From positions 1-64,000 of the forward strand of contig DRFI01000004.1 in the NCBI GenBank assembly GCA_011050675.1: a stretch of 64,000 nt of DNA. Direction: 5' to 3'. Below the pieces are notes generated by a model. The model made no database searches. It was not told the origin of the DNA and saw only the letters and a list, made by a program, of their open reading frames with translations. The translations under genes and the position numbers were made by a program. Shown one piece after another: positions 44,351 to 53,348 of this stretch (its first letter is position 1; each line of letters opens with the position of its first letter). Source of the DNA: Maribacter sp. (GTDB lineage Bacteria > Bacteroidota > Bacteroidia > Flavobacteriales > Flavobacteriaceae).

Positions 44351-45085
44351 ATGAAAATCATGAGAAAATTAAGTGTTTTAGTATGTGTGAGTCTATTATC
44401 CATATCCTGTTCTGCTCAATGGGGAAAAACAATTAAAGGAAACGGAAACAATATTACCATAGAAAGAAATACTGGAGATTATGACGGAGTAGCAGTTTCT
44501 GGCTGGTTCGATGTTGATTTAGTTTCAGGTAGCGAGGGTGAGATTACTCTTGAAGGTGAAGAAAACCTATTAGAATATATCATTACCGAAGTTAAAGATG
44601 GCAAATTGGTTATTAAAACTGAAAAAGGTGTGAATCTTAAATCTAGTAATTGGAAGTCTGGAATTCACATTACAATACCGATAGAATCCATTAGCTCTGT
44701 GGCAATGTCTGGATCAGGAGATATCGTTGGTAAAACGAAAATTAAATCTGATAAATTCAGTACAGCTATGTCTGGCTCTGGCGATATTACCTTAGATATT
44801 GATACAACCTCTTTATCTGCTACAATGTCTGGTTCTGGTGATATTACCTTAAGCGGAAGTACTACCGATTTTGAAGCAACTATTTCAGGCAGTGGAGATA
44901 TTGAAGCTTATGATTTAGAAGCTGACCATGTAAGCGCTACTGTTTCTGGTTCTGCAGATATTCAGGTTACTGCCAACAAATCAATTAAAGCACGTGTATC
45001 TGGATCAGGCGACATTTCTTACAGAGGAAATCCTGAAAAAGTAAATACTAAAACTTCAGGTTCTGGAGACATCTCTAAAGGATAA
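44351..45085 (+). CDS. GIN-head domain (DUF2807) exported protein
   Basis: 244 residues from the ATG at 44351 (a second Met is three codons later). The signal sequence contains SISCSAQ, so it may be a lipoprotein, but the Cys lies close to a standard signal-peptidase I site (SAQ) and I cannot decide between them. The body has seven SGSGDI or close variants at 18-20 residue spacing, the GIN/DUF2807 beta-solenoid pattern. It follows the DUF4097-like gene by 22 bases and is last in the ECF operon, ended by the hairpin at 45122. Confidence 0.85.
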   Translation: MKIMRKLSVLVCVSLLSISCSAQWGKTIKGNGNNITIERNTGDYDGVAVSGWFDVDLVSGSEGEITLEGEENLLEYIITEVKDGKLVIKTEKGVNLKSSNWKSGIHITIPIESISSVAMSGSGDIVGKTKIKSDKFSTAMSGSGDITLDIDTTSLSATMSGSGDITLSGSTTDFEATISGSGDIEAYDLEADHVSATVSGSADIQVTANKSIKARVSGSGDISYRGNPEKVNTKTSGSGDISKG

Positions 45086-45119
45086 CATATAAAATCAAAA
45101 TAGCGAACAATCAATTCAA

Positions 45120-46472
45120 TCAAGCCTCTGTTATAGGGGCTTTTTTAGTCTCCTTAACCCTAAATAATAATATAATACCGCCTAAAAAGAATACGAACAA
45201 AAATAAAATGGCATATCTCATATTGCTTACTTGGTCTATTATAGCAAAGAGTGCCATACCGATAACAATACCTATTTTTTCAGCTACATCATAAAAACTA
45301 AAGTAGGATGTAGTGTCTTCTGTTTCTGGTAAAAATTTTGAATAAGTAGACCTTCCTAAAGATTGAACACCTCCCATTACCAAACCTACAAAACCGGCAG
45401 CTATGTAAAATTGAATAGGTGTTACCATAAAATAAGCATAAATACATAATAACATCCAAATAGCATTTACAACTATTAAGGTTTTAATATTACCATATTT
45501 TTTAGATGCATTAGAGGTTATCACAGCACCAACAATTGCAACCAATTGTATCACCAAAACACTAATAATTAAACCTGTAGTTTTTTCACTTGCAGAAACC
45601 CACGAAATTTCTTTTTCTCCAAAATACACTGCAACTAGCATAATTGTCTGAACAGCCATACTAAACACGAAAAAGGCATTTAGATAACGTTTTAATTTTT
45701 CATTTTCTTTCAATTGACCCCAAACAACTTTAAGTTCTTTTAGACCATTAAACAAAATGTCTTTAGTTATTTTGTGACCTTTACCAACACCCTTTGGCAG
45801 TACCCAAAATGTATATTGACTAAAAATCAACCACCATAACCCAACTGTTATAAATGATATTCGCATCGCTTCTACCTTAGCTGTATTCAACGAATCCTCA
45901 GTTTCACCAATATCAAATCCAAACCATTCTGGTTTCATAACCATGGCTAAATTCAATAACAATAATAGAACACTCCCAAAATAACCTAGTGAAAATCCTT
46001 TTGCGCTAATACTATCTTGTTGCTCCTCAAAGGCAATATCAGGCAAATACGAATTATAAAAAACAAGACTTCCCCAATACCCTATTAATCCCATAAAATA
46101 AAACAAAAGACTTATATGAATATGCTCTAAGTCAAACCAATACAAACCAATGCAGCCTATACTACCCGTATAGCAAAAAAATTTCATGAACATTTTCTTA
46201 TTTCCAACATAATCTGCAATACCCGATAATACCGGTGACAAAAATGCTACAATAAGAAAGGTGAACGCGGTAACTATTGAAATGAGCACGGTCTGTTTCA
46301 TATCAAAACCGAATGCAGCAACCAACTCATCTTTAGAAGAAAACAGTGTAGAATAATATATAGGAAAAATTGAAGATGCTATAGTTAATGTATATACTGA
46401 ATTTGCCCAATCATAAAAGGCCCATGCGTTTAATAATTTTTTACTCCCTTTTAGAACTACTGTTTTTCCCAT
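45120..46472 (-). CDS. MFS transporter of the UMF1 (Atg22-like) family
   Basis: 450 residues from the ATG at 46472. An ATG at 46496 is also in frame, but it lies within the terminator of the upstream gene, so the shorter start is chosen. About twelve membrane segments are visible. NAWAFYDWANSVYTLTIASSIFPIYY and FLSPVLSGIADYVGNKK are the UMF1/Atg22 signatures. Substrate unknown. Its final codons overlap the plus-strand terminator at 45122-45146. Confidence 0.87.
   Translation of the reverse strand: MGKTVVLKGSKKLLNAWAFYDWANSVYTLTIASSIFPIYYSTLFSSKDELVAAFGFDMKQTVLISIVTAFTFLIVAFLSPVLSGIADYVGNKKMFMKFFCYTGSIGCIGLYWFDLEHIHISLLFYFMGLIGYWGSLVFYNSYLPDIAFEEQQDSISAKGFSLGYFGSVLLLLLNLAMVMKPEWFGFDIGETEDSLNTAKVEAMRISFITVGLWWLIFSQYTFWVLPKGVGKGHKITKDILFNGLKELKVVWGQLKENEKLKRYLNAFFVFSMAVQTIMLVAVYFGEKEISWVSASEKTTGLIISVLVIQLVAIVGAVITSNASKKYGNIKTLIVVNAIWMLLCIYAYFMVTPIQFYIAAGFVGLVMGGVQSLGRSTYSKFLPETEDTTSYFSFYDVAEKIGIVIGMALFAIIDQVSNMRYAILFLFVFFLGGIILLFRVKETKKAPITEA
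45122..45146 (+). terminator. Terminator of the ECF sigma/beta-solenoid operon
   Basis: AAGCCTCT and AGGGGCTT form an 8-base stem with one G-T pair around the loop GTTAT, followed by TTTT. It lies 36 bases after the GIN-head gene and overlaps the last codons of the convergent MFS gene. Confidence 0.8.
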
Positions 46473-46482
46473 ATATAAAAAA

Positions 46483-46509
46483 TAAAAGCCGTTCATTTCT
46501 GAACGGCTT
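46483..46509 (-). terminator. Terminator of the M48 protease gene
   Basis: AAGCCGTTCA and TGAACGGCTT form a 10-base stem around TTTC; on the minus strand it is followed by TTTATTTTTTATAT. It stands 25 bases after the protease stop and just before the MFS start, which argues for the MFS start at 46472. Confidence 0.85.
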
Positions 46510-46533
46510 CAATATACAATATTCCTTAACGTT

Positions 46534-47343
46534 TTATTGGAATTTAGTCACTCCAAATTTAGCTGCTTCTGCCTCAGCATCTGGTGCCCAAGCAGTAAGG
46601 TTATTTATTCTTGTATCATTAGATGGGTGCGTACTCATAAATTCTGGTGGTGCTTCCCCTCCACTATTTGCTTTCATACGCTTCCACAATTCTGCAGCTT
46701 CATAAGGGTCATAGCCCGCTATTGCCATAATCTGTAAACCAATTCTATCTGCTTCAGTTTCATGACCTCTACTAAAAGGTAGCATACCTAAGTATTGTGT
46801 ACCAACACCGTAAGCCTGATTAAATATACCTAAAGTTTGTTGATTTTTAATAGCCACATTTCCTGCAACAGCACCTACTTGTTGTAATGTACCTGCACTC
46901 ATACGTTGTGCTCCATGATCAGCCAAAGCATGCGCCACCTCATGCCCCATAACTACTGCAACACCTGTTTCAGTTTGAGTAATAGGCAATATTCCTGTAT
47001 AAAATACAATTTTACCTCCTGGCATACACCAAGCATTTACGGTCTCATCATTTACTAAATTGTATTCCCATGAATAATCTTTTAAGTAACCAGGATAGCC
47101 ATTAGCAGTTAACCAACGTTCTGCTGCAGAAGAAATACGCTGACCTACTCTTGTTATCATTTGAGCATCGGTTGTACCGGTAACTACTTTATTATCAGTT
47201 AAAAATTGATCATATTGTGCGAATGCGGATGGAAACACTTGACTATTAGGATAAAAATTCAATGTTTTCTGCCCTGTAAAAGGGTTTACTTTACAAGCTG
47301 AAACGCCTATAAACACAAGTACTATTAATAATATTTTTTTCAT
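46534..47343 (-). CDS. M48-family metalloprotease lipoprotein
   Basis: 269 residues. The lipobox is GVSACKV (Cys17), so it is anchored in the periplasm or outer membrane. The zinc motif is HEVAH (134-138) and the third ligand is in GHETEADRIG. It resembles BepA/LoiP-type proteases that act in outer-membrane protein quality control. It has its own promoter at 47375-47403 and a strong terminator. Confidence 0.92.
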   Translation of the reverse strand: MKKILLIVLVFIGVSACKVNPFTGQKTLNFYPNSQVFPSAFAQYDQFLTDNKVVTGTTDAQMITRVGQRISSAAERWLTANGYPGYLKDYSWEYNLVNDETVNAWCMPGGKIVFYTGILPITQTETGVAVVMGHEVAHALADHGAQRMSAGTLQQVGAVAGNVAIKNQQTLGIFNQAYGVGTQYLGMLPFSRGHETEADRIGLQIMAIAGYDPYEAAELWKRMKANSGGEAPPEFMSTHPSNDTRINNLTAWAPDAEAEAAKFGVTKFQ

Positions 47344-47374
47344 GTCCTTAATTTAAAGTTAATGGTATAAGCTA

Positions 47375-47403
47375 CAAAGTTATTGTTTTCCTGATAAATG
47401 CAA
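47375..47403 (-). promoter_or_regulatory. Putative promoter of the M48 gene
   Basis: On the minus strand, TTG (plus 47401-47403) and TAACTTTG (plus 47375-47382) are 18 bases apart, followed by a leader of about 28 bases to the ATG at 47343. It overlaps the 3' end of the GH31 gene, so the two are not a single unit. Confidence 0.55.
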
Positions 47404-49782
47404 TAAAGTAAAGTTTTTGCTTATTCGTAAATCATTACTATCATTTACAGATAAACTCTCTATTGAGATTTCCTCATTATCAACCATAACATTCACAATC
47501 TCAAATGGCAAACCATGAAAATTTAACCTTATCATCTCATATTCAGTATCAAAAGTTCCATCTTTAAATAACTGAATGGTCAGTGAATTCTCTTTACCTG
47601 TCAACTTATAATTACTTAAAGAATACCTACCCTTTTTGTAATCATAACCATTATTTGCATCTTCATATACCTCAGAAGCTTCTGTACCTTCCTTATAATA
47701 TACTTCTAAAACTAATTCTTCAATTTTCTTTTCCCCTACATATTGTTGAATAGGATATTTAGGAATTATAGCACCGGCTTTTACAAAAATAGGAAGCATA
47801 TCTATCTCTGCAGCAACCCACTTTTCTTTACCTCCAACTACATGCTCGTTAGTCCAAAAATCATACCACTCTCCTCGTGGTATATACATTCTGCGGCCTT
47901 GTGCGTTGGGCTCTTGTATTGGACACACCAATATTTTTTCACCGAAAATGAACTCATCTGTTCTAAAATGTGTCTGACTATCTTCTTGATCAAAATACAC
48001 CAAAGACTGCACCATAGGGATATTCTCTTTCGTGTATTTATAGAACATGGTATATAAATACGGTAGCAATTGATACCGCAGTTCCACAAATTTTCTTACA
48101 ATATCAGTAATTTCAGAACCGAACGACCATGGTTCTTGATCACCATGATCTCCACTTGAATGTACTCTACAAAATGGATGAAATACTCCTAATTGTACCC
48201 ATCTAGCAAATAGCTCGCCATCTGGCTGTTCGGCAAATCCGCCAATATCTGAACCTACAAATGAATAGCCACTTAAGCACATGCGTTGTACCTGTACGTT
48301 GGCTATCCATAAATGCTCCCATGTGGCAACATTATCGCCTGTCCATGTAGAAGCATATCGTTGTGTACCTGCAAATGCAGCTCTTGTTATTACAAAAGGT
48401 CGCTTAGGGTACACATACTTCTTGACACCTTCATAGGTAGCCCTAACCATTTGCATTCCATATACATTGTGCGCTTTTCTATGCGTACAAGGGTGACCGT
48501 CATAATTATGTCTTGTATCTAAAGGAGCTGTTTTTGTAGGCACCTCCATTACCGCTGGTTCGTTCATATCATTCCAAACGGCATGAACGCCTAGGTCAGA
48601 CATAAATTCTTTATACAATTCTGCCCACCATTCGCGAACTGCTGGGTTGGTGAAATCTGGAAAATTACATTCTCCCGGCCATACCTTGCCATGCATTAAA
48701 GGTCCATCTCCCCTTTTACAGAAATAATCGTTTTCTAATGCTTCATTATAAATCCAATAATCTCGATCCACTTTAATACCTGGATCAATCATTACTACGG
48801 TTTTAAACCCATCTTCCTCCAATTCACTTATCATCCTCTTTGGATCTGGAAAATGGTTTTTATCCCATGTAAAACATCTAAACCCATCCATGTAATCTAT
48901 ATCCAAATAAATGGCATCACATGGAATTCGATGTTTTCTAAAATCACTAGCTATTTCTTTTACATTACTCTCTGGATAGTAACTCCATTTAGACTGATGA
49001 AAACCTAATGCCCACATTGGAGGCAATTCTGGCGTACCGGTAAGACTAGAATAAGAGCTTACCACTTTTGACATATCTGGACCGAAAATGAAATAATAAT
49101 TCATCTCGCCACCGTCTGCCCAGAAGCTAGTTATGTTTCTTCGTTCTTGTGAAAAATCGAAACCTGTTCTAAAACTATTATCAAAATAAATACCGTAAGC
49201 TTTACCTTTATTCAAGCCTACGTAAAATGGAATTGCTTTATATAATGGATCTTGCTCTTTAGCAAAAGCAAATTGATCGGTTACCCAATTTTCTACTCTT
49301 TTTCCCTTTAAATTACTATGCATGGCCTTATCGCCCATGCCGTAAAAACTTTCTCCAGATTGAGTTATTTTACTAAGTTTTACAGTATTACCACCATACT
49401 CATAGTTTTCTTCCCAGTGAAAACCTAGTTCATCTTCATTGATAATGGTACCCTCTAAATCTGAAATTTGTGTACGTAAGGTTTTCTTATCTACTAATAT
49501 ACTTAGCCTTGCTGTAGATATTATATATTCCGTATCATTCTCTACTACCTCTAACTTACTATAACCCATTGTAGCATCTGGATCAATACCATATGAAAAA
49601 TCTGGTTCAAAGTTATAATTGGTAGCATATCTAAAACGTATGATACTTCCCCTTAAAATTGTTATTTGCAAGACAACACCGTTGTCTGTAGTGAAGTATA
49701 TTTTATCTGAGTCTTGTGAAAATTCAACGATGTGGTTTGGATATAAATTACCTTTATATTCAAGCTCTGTATTTGTAATCAT
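47380..49782 (-). CDS. Glycoside hydrolase family 31 alpha-glucosidase
   Basis: 800 residues. The catalytic nucleophile motif is VWNDMNEPAVME, preceded by IYLDIDYMDGFRCFTWD and followed by a conserved acid/base in the SWTGDN region (YASTWTGDNVATWEHL). These are the GH31 signatures for alpha-glucosidases. No signal peptide is seen, so it is probably intracellular. It precedes the branching enzyme glgB on the opposite side by about 85 bases and both are on the minus strand, so a role in glycogen or maltodextrin turnover is likely. Confidence 0.93.
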   Translation of the reverse strand: MITNTELEYKGNLYPNHIVEFSQDSDKIYFTTDNGVVLQITILRGSIIRFRYATNYNFEPDFSYGIDPDATMGYSKLEVVENDTEYIISTARLSILVDKKTLRTQISDLEGTIINEDELGFHWEENYEYGGNTVKLSKITQSGESFYGMGDKAMHSNLKGKRVENWVTDQFAFAKEQDPLYKAIPFYVGLNKGKAYGIYFDNSFRTGFDFSQERRNITSFWADGGEMNYYFIFGPDMSKVVSSYSSLTGTPELPPMWALGFHQSKWSYYPESNVKEIASDFRKHRIPCDAIYLDIDYMDGFRCFTWDKNHFPDPKRMISELEEDGFKTVVMIDPGIKVDRDYWIYNEALENDYFCKRGDGPLMHGKVWPGECNFPDFTNPAVREWWAELYKEFMSDLGVHAVWNDMNEPAVMEVPTKTAPLDTRHNYDGHPCTHRKAHNVYGMQMVRATYEGVKKYVYPKRPFVITRAAFAGTQRYASTWTGDNVATWEHLWIANVQVQRMCLSGYSFVGSDIGGFAEQPDGELFARWVQLGVFHPFCRVHSSGDHGDQEPWSFGSEITDIVRKFVELRYQLLPYLYTMFYKYTKENIPMVQSLVYFDQEDSQTHFRTDEFIFGEKILVCPIQEPNAQGRRMYIPRGEWYDFWTNEHVVGGKEKWVAAEIDMLPIFVKAGAIIPKYPIQQYVGEKKIEELVLEVYYKEGTEASEVYEDANNGYDYKKGRYSLSNYKLTGKENSLTIQLFKDGTFDTEYEMIRLNFHGLPFEIVNVMVDNEEISIESLSVNDSNDLRISKNFTLLHLSGKQ

Positions 49783-49866
49783 TAACTTATGAATTAAAAA
49801 ATATCAAATTAATAGTACTACAGAAATACCTAATAGTTGTCTAAACAAAGACATATTTACTACAAG

Positions 49867-51762
49867 TTATTTCAGTATCACAATTCCTAAAGGCGGAATC
49901 GTTATTTCAATCGATTTCTCGTGTCCGTGACAAGGCTTAGTAGAGTTCTTTATTTTACTATTTACATTTCCGCCTCCACCATATTTAGCGTCATCACTAT
50001 TTAAAACCTCTTTTAGCTTTCCTTTTTTAGGATTACCTATTCTATAATTTTCTCTTGGTATAGGTGTAAAATTACAGGCAATAATTAAATCGTTTTTGTC
50101 ATCGTGCCCTTTACGAACATAGGTTAAGACAGAATTTTCGTGATCACTATAATCTATCCATTGAAAACCTTCTGGACTAAACTGCTTTTCATATAATGCA
50201 GGTGACCCTTTGTACAAATGGTTTAAATCTTTTACAAAATCTTGTATGCCTTTATGACCATCATATTCCAATAAATGCCAGTCTAAACTTTGTTCAAAAT
50301 TCCACTCTGCAGTTTGCCCAAATTCGCCGCCCATGAACATTAATTTTGTTCCTGGGTGGGTAAACATGTACCCAAACAATAATCTTAGATTGGCGAATCT
50401 TTGCCACTCATCGCCCGGCATTCTATATACTAATGATTGCTTGCCGTAAACTACCTCATCATGTGAAAACGGTAACATAAAGTTCTCCGTAAAAGCATAG
50501 GTCATACTAAAGGTTAGATCATTTTGGTGATGCTTTCTATATACAGGTTCTTTTTGAAAAAACTGTAACGTATCGTGCATCCAGCCCATCATCCATTTCA
50601 TTCCAAAACCTAAACCGCCATGTTCAACAGATTTAGACACTCCAGAAAAAGCTGTAGATTCTTCAGCAATTGTCTGTACGCCATCAAAATTGGTATACAC
50701 AGCTTCATTTAACTCTTTAATAAAAGAAATCGCATCTAAATTTTCATTATTACCATATATATTTGGCTCCCACTCCCCTTCTTCTCTAGAATAATCTAAA
50801 TATAACATAGACGCAACCGCATCTACTCTTAAACCATCTACGTGAAATTGATCTAACCAAAAGATAGCGTTGCTTATTAAGAACGCCCTAACTTCATTTC
50901 TGCCATAATTAAAGATTAGACTCTTCCAATCTGTATGGTAGCCTTTTCTTCTGTCTGGATGTTCATATAAATTAGAACCATCAAAGAAGCCAAGACCGTG
51001 AGCATCTTCTGGAAAATGAGAAGGTACCCAATCTAAAATTACACCTATATCATTTTGATGGAAAGTATCTACCAATAATTTAAAATCTTCTGGCGATCCA
51101 AACCTTGATGTTGGCGCAAAATATCCTGTTAATTGATATCCCCAAGAAGGATCATAAGGATACTCCATTATTGGCATGAATTCTACATGGGTATACCCCA
51201 TTTCCTTCACATAGTTAACAAGGTCTATCGCAAACTCTTTATATGTTAAAAATTTGTTCTCTGCATTTTTCTTCCATGAGCCTAAATGCACTTCATAAAC
51301 GGAGTAAGGTTTATCCAATCCATTTTTATCTTTTCGATAACCCATCCAAGCGTCATCTTTCCAATCATGCTCAGAAGTCCAAATAATTGATGCCGTATTA
51401 GGTGGATGCTCGCAATACTTTGCAAAAGGATCTGCCTTTTCTGTCCAAATATCATTATTGTTAGATTGTATCTTATACTTATAGACTTCTCCTTTTCCAA
51501 TATTCGGAATAAAGCCTTCCCAAATACCGCTAGAGTCCCACCTAACATTCAGTTGGTGCTCTTCCACATCCCAAGAATTAAAATTACCTACAACAGAAAC
51601 AGTTTTAGCAGATGGTGCCCAAACAGCAAAATAAGTTCCCTTTACCCCATCAACTTCAACTAAATGCGAGCCTAACTTTTCATACAGTCGATAATGCTTT
51701 CCTCCCTTAAAAAGATTGATATCAAAATCAGTGAATAATGAGTGAACTATTACGTTAGGCAT
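49867..51762 (-). CDS. glgB: 1,4-alpha-glucan branching enzyme
   Basis: 631 residues from the ATG at 51762 (MPNVIVHSLFTDFDI). An in-frame ATG ten codons upstream (51792) gives a less family-like N-terminus. GH13 motifs are present: DWVPSHFP, GLRVDAVASMLYLDYSREEGEW, TIAEEST and PFSHDEVVYGK, with the nucleophile Asp in DAVASM and the acid Glu in AEEST. A CBM48 domain precedes the barrel (GTYFAVWAPSAKTVSVVG). It forms alpha-1,6 branches in glycogen. The other glycogen genes are not in this window. Confidence 0.95.
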   Translation of the reverse strand: MPNVIVHSLFTDFDINLFKGGKHYRLYEKLGSHLVEVDGVKGTYFAVWAPSAKTVSVVGNFNSWDVEEHQLNVRWDSSGIWEGFIPNIGKGEVYKYKIQSNNNDIWTEKADPFAKYCEHPPNTASIIWTSEHDWKDDAWMGYRKDKNGLDKPYSVYEVHLGSWKKNAENKFLTYKEFAIDLVNYVKEMGYTHVEFMPIMEYPYDPSWGYQLTGYFAPTSRFGSPEDFKLLVDTFHQNDIGVILDWVPSHFPEDAHGLGFFDGSNLYEHPDRRKGYHTDWKSLIFNYGRNEVRAFLISNAIFWLDQFHVDGLRVDAVASMLYLDYSREEGEWEPNIYGNNENLDAISFIKELNEAVYTNFDGVQTIAEESTAFSGVSKSVEHGGLGFGMKWMMGWMHDTLQFFQKEPVYRKHHQNDLTFSMTYAFTENFMLPFSHDEVVYGKQSLVYRMPGDEWQRFANLRLLFGYMFTHPGTKLMFMGGEFGQTAEWNFEQSLDWHLLEYDGHKGIQDFVKDLNHLYKGSPALYEKQFSPEGFQWIDYSDHENSVLTYVRKGHDDKNDLIIACNFTPIPRENYRIGNPKKGKLKEVLNSDDAKYGGGGNVNSKIKNSTKPCHGHEKSIEITIPPLGIVILK

Positions 51763-51934
51763 ATAAAAGGTTATTTTGGTAAAGCTAATCATCTTTTAAA
51801 GACGGTCGACTTCAATTAATTTTTGTTGAAAATATAGCAGTTAATATCCGATTTATATATCTAAATACCAAAAATGGAACGCTTTTTGAAACTACTTTTC
51901 AAAATTTAAACGTAAACCGAATAATTATAACATT

Positions 51935-52498
51935 ATGAAAAAACTAAATTTATTTTTAGGAGCACTAGTTACTATATTTTTTATATCGTGTGAAGGACCA
52001 CAGGGACCCTCTGGTTTTGATGGATTTGATGGCGCCCCAGGACAAGATGGAGAGGACGGAGTCGACATCTTAGGACAGGTTGTAGATATCGAAGGAACTT
52101 TCACATTAGACAATGACTATTCAATCTTTTATGAATTTCCTCAAAATATAGAGGTTTTTGAAACTGATGTTGTACTTGTTTATATGCTTTGGGATGTAAC
52201 CGAAGATGGAAATGGAGAATCTGTTGACATTTGGAGACTAATGCCACAAACAAGAATTCTAGACCAAGGTCTTTTACAATATAATTTTGATTATACTTTT
52301 TTTGACGTAAATATTTTCTTGGAGTCTGATTTTGACCTTGCTACTTTACAAGCAGGTGATACAGATAATCAAGTTTTTAGAATTGCTGTTTTACCAGCAG
52401 AATCTACCACTGGAAAATTAGACACTTCGAACATTAATTCTGTAATGGCACATTTAGGTGTAACGGAAGATAGCATTCAAAAAGTAATATTAGATTAA
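51935..52498 (+). CDS. Collagen-like lipoprotein
   Basis: 187 residues. The lipobox is FISCEG (Cys19). Immediately after the Cys there are eight consecutive G-X-Y triplets (GPQGPSGFDGFDGAPGQDG and a following GED), the collagen pattern, with Asp in place of the usual Pro in several. The rest is an unknown beta-rich domain ending in a short acidic tail. I do not recognise the C-terminal domain. A surface stalk carrying a small head is a reasonable reading. Confidence 0.78.
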   Translation: MKKLNLFLGALVTIFFISCEGPQGPSGFDGFDGAPGQDGEDGVDILGQVVDIEGTFTLDNDYSIFYEFPQNIEVFETDVVLVYMLWDVTEDGNGESVDIWRLMPQTRILDQGLLQYNFDYTFFDVNIFLESDFDLATLQAGDTDNQVFRIAVLPAESTTGKLDTSNINSVMAHLGVTEDSIQKVILD

Positions 52499-52529
52499 CA
52501 CCCCATGTAGATAACCTATTTAATTTAAG

Positions 52530-52559
52530 GCCTTTGAATAATAATCAAAGGCTTTTTTT
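52530..52559 (+). terminator. Terminator of the collagen-like lipoprotein gene
   Basis: GCCTTTGA and TCAAAGGC pair around ATAATAA, followed by seven T residues. It lies 31 bases after the stop. Confidence 0.87.
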
Positions 52560-52655
52560 ATTTATCCTATTTAAAACCTTAACCTAAAAAGTTACGTAAA
52601 TACAGTACATTGAAAGGAATATATAATTTTATCGACAGAAATAAAAAATTGAAAA

Positions 52656-53153
52656 ATGAAATTTAAAATAGTAATTGCACTTTTAGTACTTTTTGTTAGT
52701 TGCAAGGGTACTTCACAAGAAAAAGAGATGGCTTCGGATACTAAAACCAGCCAGAAAAAAGAGTTTGCCGTTCAAAAGACAAATAGCGAATGGAAAAAAG
52801 AGTTAACCGACTCGGAATATTACGTACTGCGTGAAGCTGCTACAGAAAACCCTTTTACGAGCGAACTTTTAAAGAATAAAGAAAAGGGCACTTATGTTTG
52901 CGCAGCGTGTGCTACTCCTCTTTTTAAAAGTTATACAAAGTTCGACTCTGGTACTGGTTGGCCTAGTTTTTACGAAGAAATTGAAGGTAACGTAGGGTAT
53001 GATGTTGATTATAAAATTGGTTACAAAAGAACAGAAGAGCACTGTGCTACTTGTGGCGGTCATTTAGGTCATGTTTTTGAAGACGGTCCAGACCCAACTG
53101 GTTTAAGACACTGTGTTAATGGTGTTGCATTAAATTTTGTTCCTGCAGAATAA
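52656..53153 (+). CDS. msrB: Lipoprotein peptide-methionine (R)-S-oxide reductase MsrB
   Basis: 165 residues. The lipobox is LFVSCKG (Cys16), so the enzyme is exported. Zinc-binding pairs are CAAC and CATC, and the active-site Cys is in RHCVNGVALNF. GTGWPSF is the substrate-binding motif. The full-length family core follows a linker of about 30 residues. It repairs methionine-R-sulfoxide in envelope proteins; most bacterial MsrB proteins are cytoplasmic, so the lipoprotein form indicates periplasmic or outer-membrane action. It has a separate terminator. Confidence 0.92.
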   Translation: MKFKIVIALLVLFVSCKGTSQEKEMASDTKTSQKKEFAVQKTNSEWKKELTDSEYYVLREAATENPFTSELLKNKEKGTYVCAACATPLFKSYTKFDSGTGWPSFYEEIEGNVGYDVDYKIGYKRTEEHCATCGGHLGHVFEDGPDPTGLRHCVNGVALNFVPAE

Positions 53154-53176
53154 ATTCATGTTATAATTTAAAAGTA

Positions 53177-53205
53177 CAAGAGGTCAATTTAGACCTCTTG
53201 TTTGT
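53177..53205 (+). terminator. Terminator of msrB
   Basis: CAAGAGGTC and GACCTCTTG form a 9-base stem around AATTTA, followed by TTTGTTT. It lies 23 bases after the msrB stop. Confidence 0.85.
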
Positions 53206-53310
53206 TTCTAATAGATTCATAATCGGACAACTAGAAACATTTCAAAATATCACAATTTCTTATTAAAGGTCATATTTTAAAAACCTACAATCAATTTCAA
53301 TAAGGTTTTG

Positions 53311-53318
53311 TATTTTTG
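53311..53318 (+). promoter_or_regulatory. Putative -7 promoter box of lpd
   Basis: TATTTTTG lies 30 bases before the ATG at 53349, supporting the start at 53349 over the in-frame codon at 53316, which would lie within the box. Confidence 0.55.
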
Positions 53319-53348
53319 CACCTCAATTCAACTACAAAAAATCAAAAT

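Noticed and set aside
47743..48522. Frames on both strands inside the GH31 gene
   Set aside because: They have no family resemblance and the GH31 frame covers the same bases with catalytic motifs.
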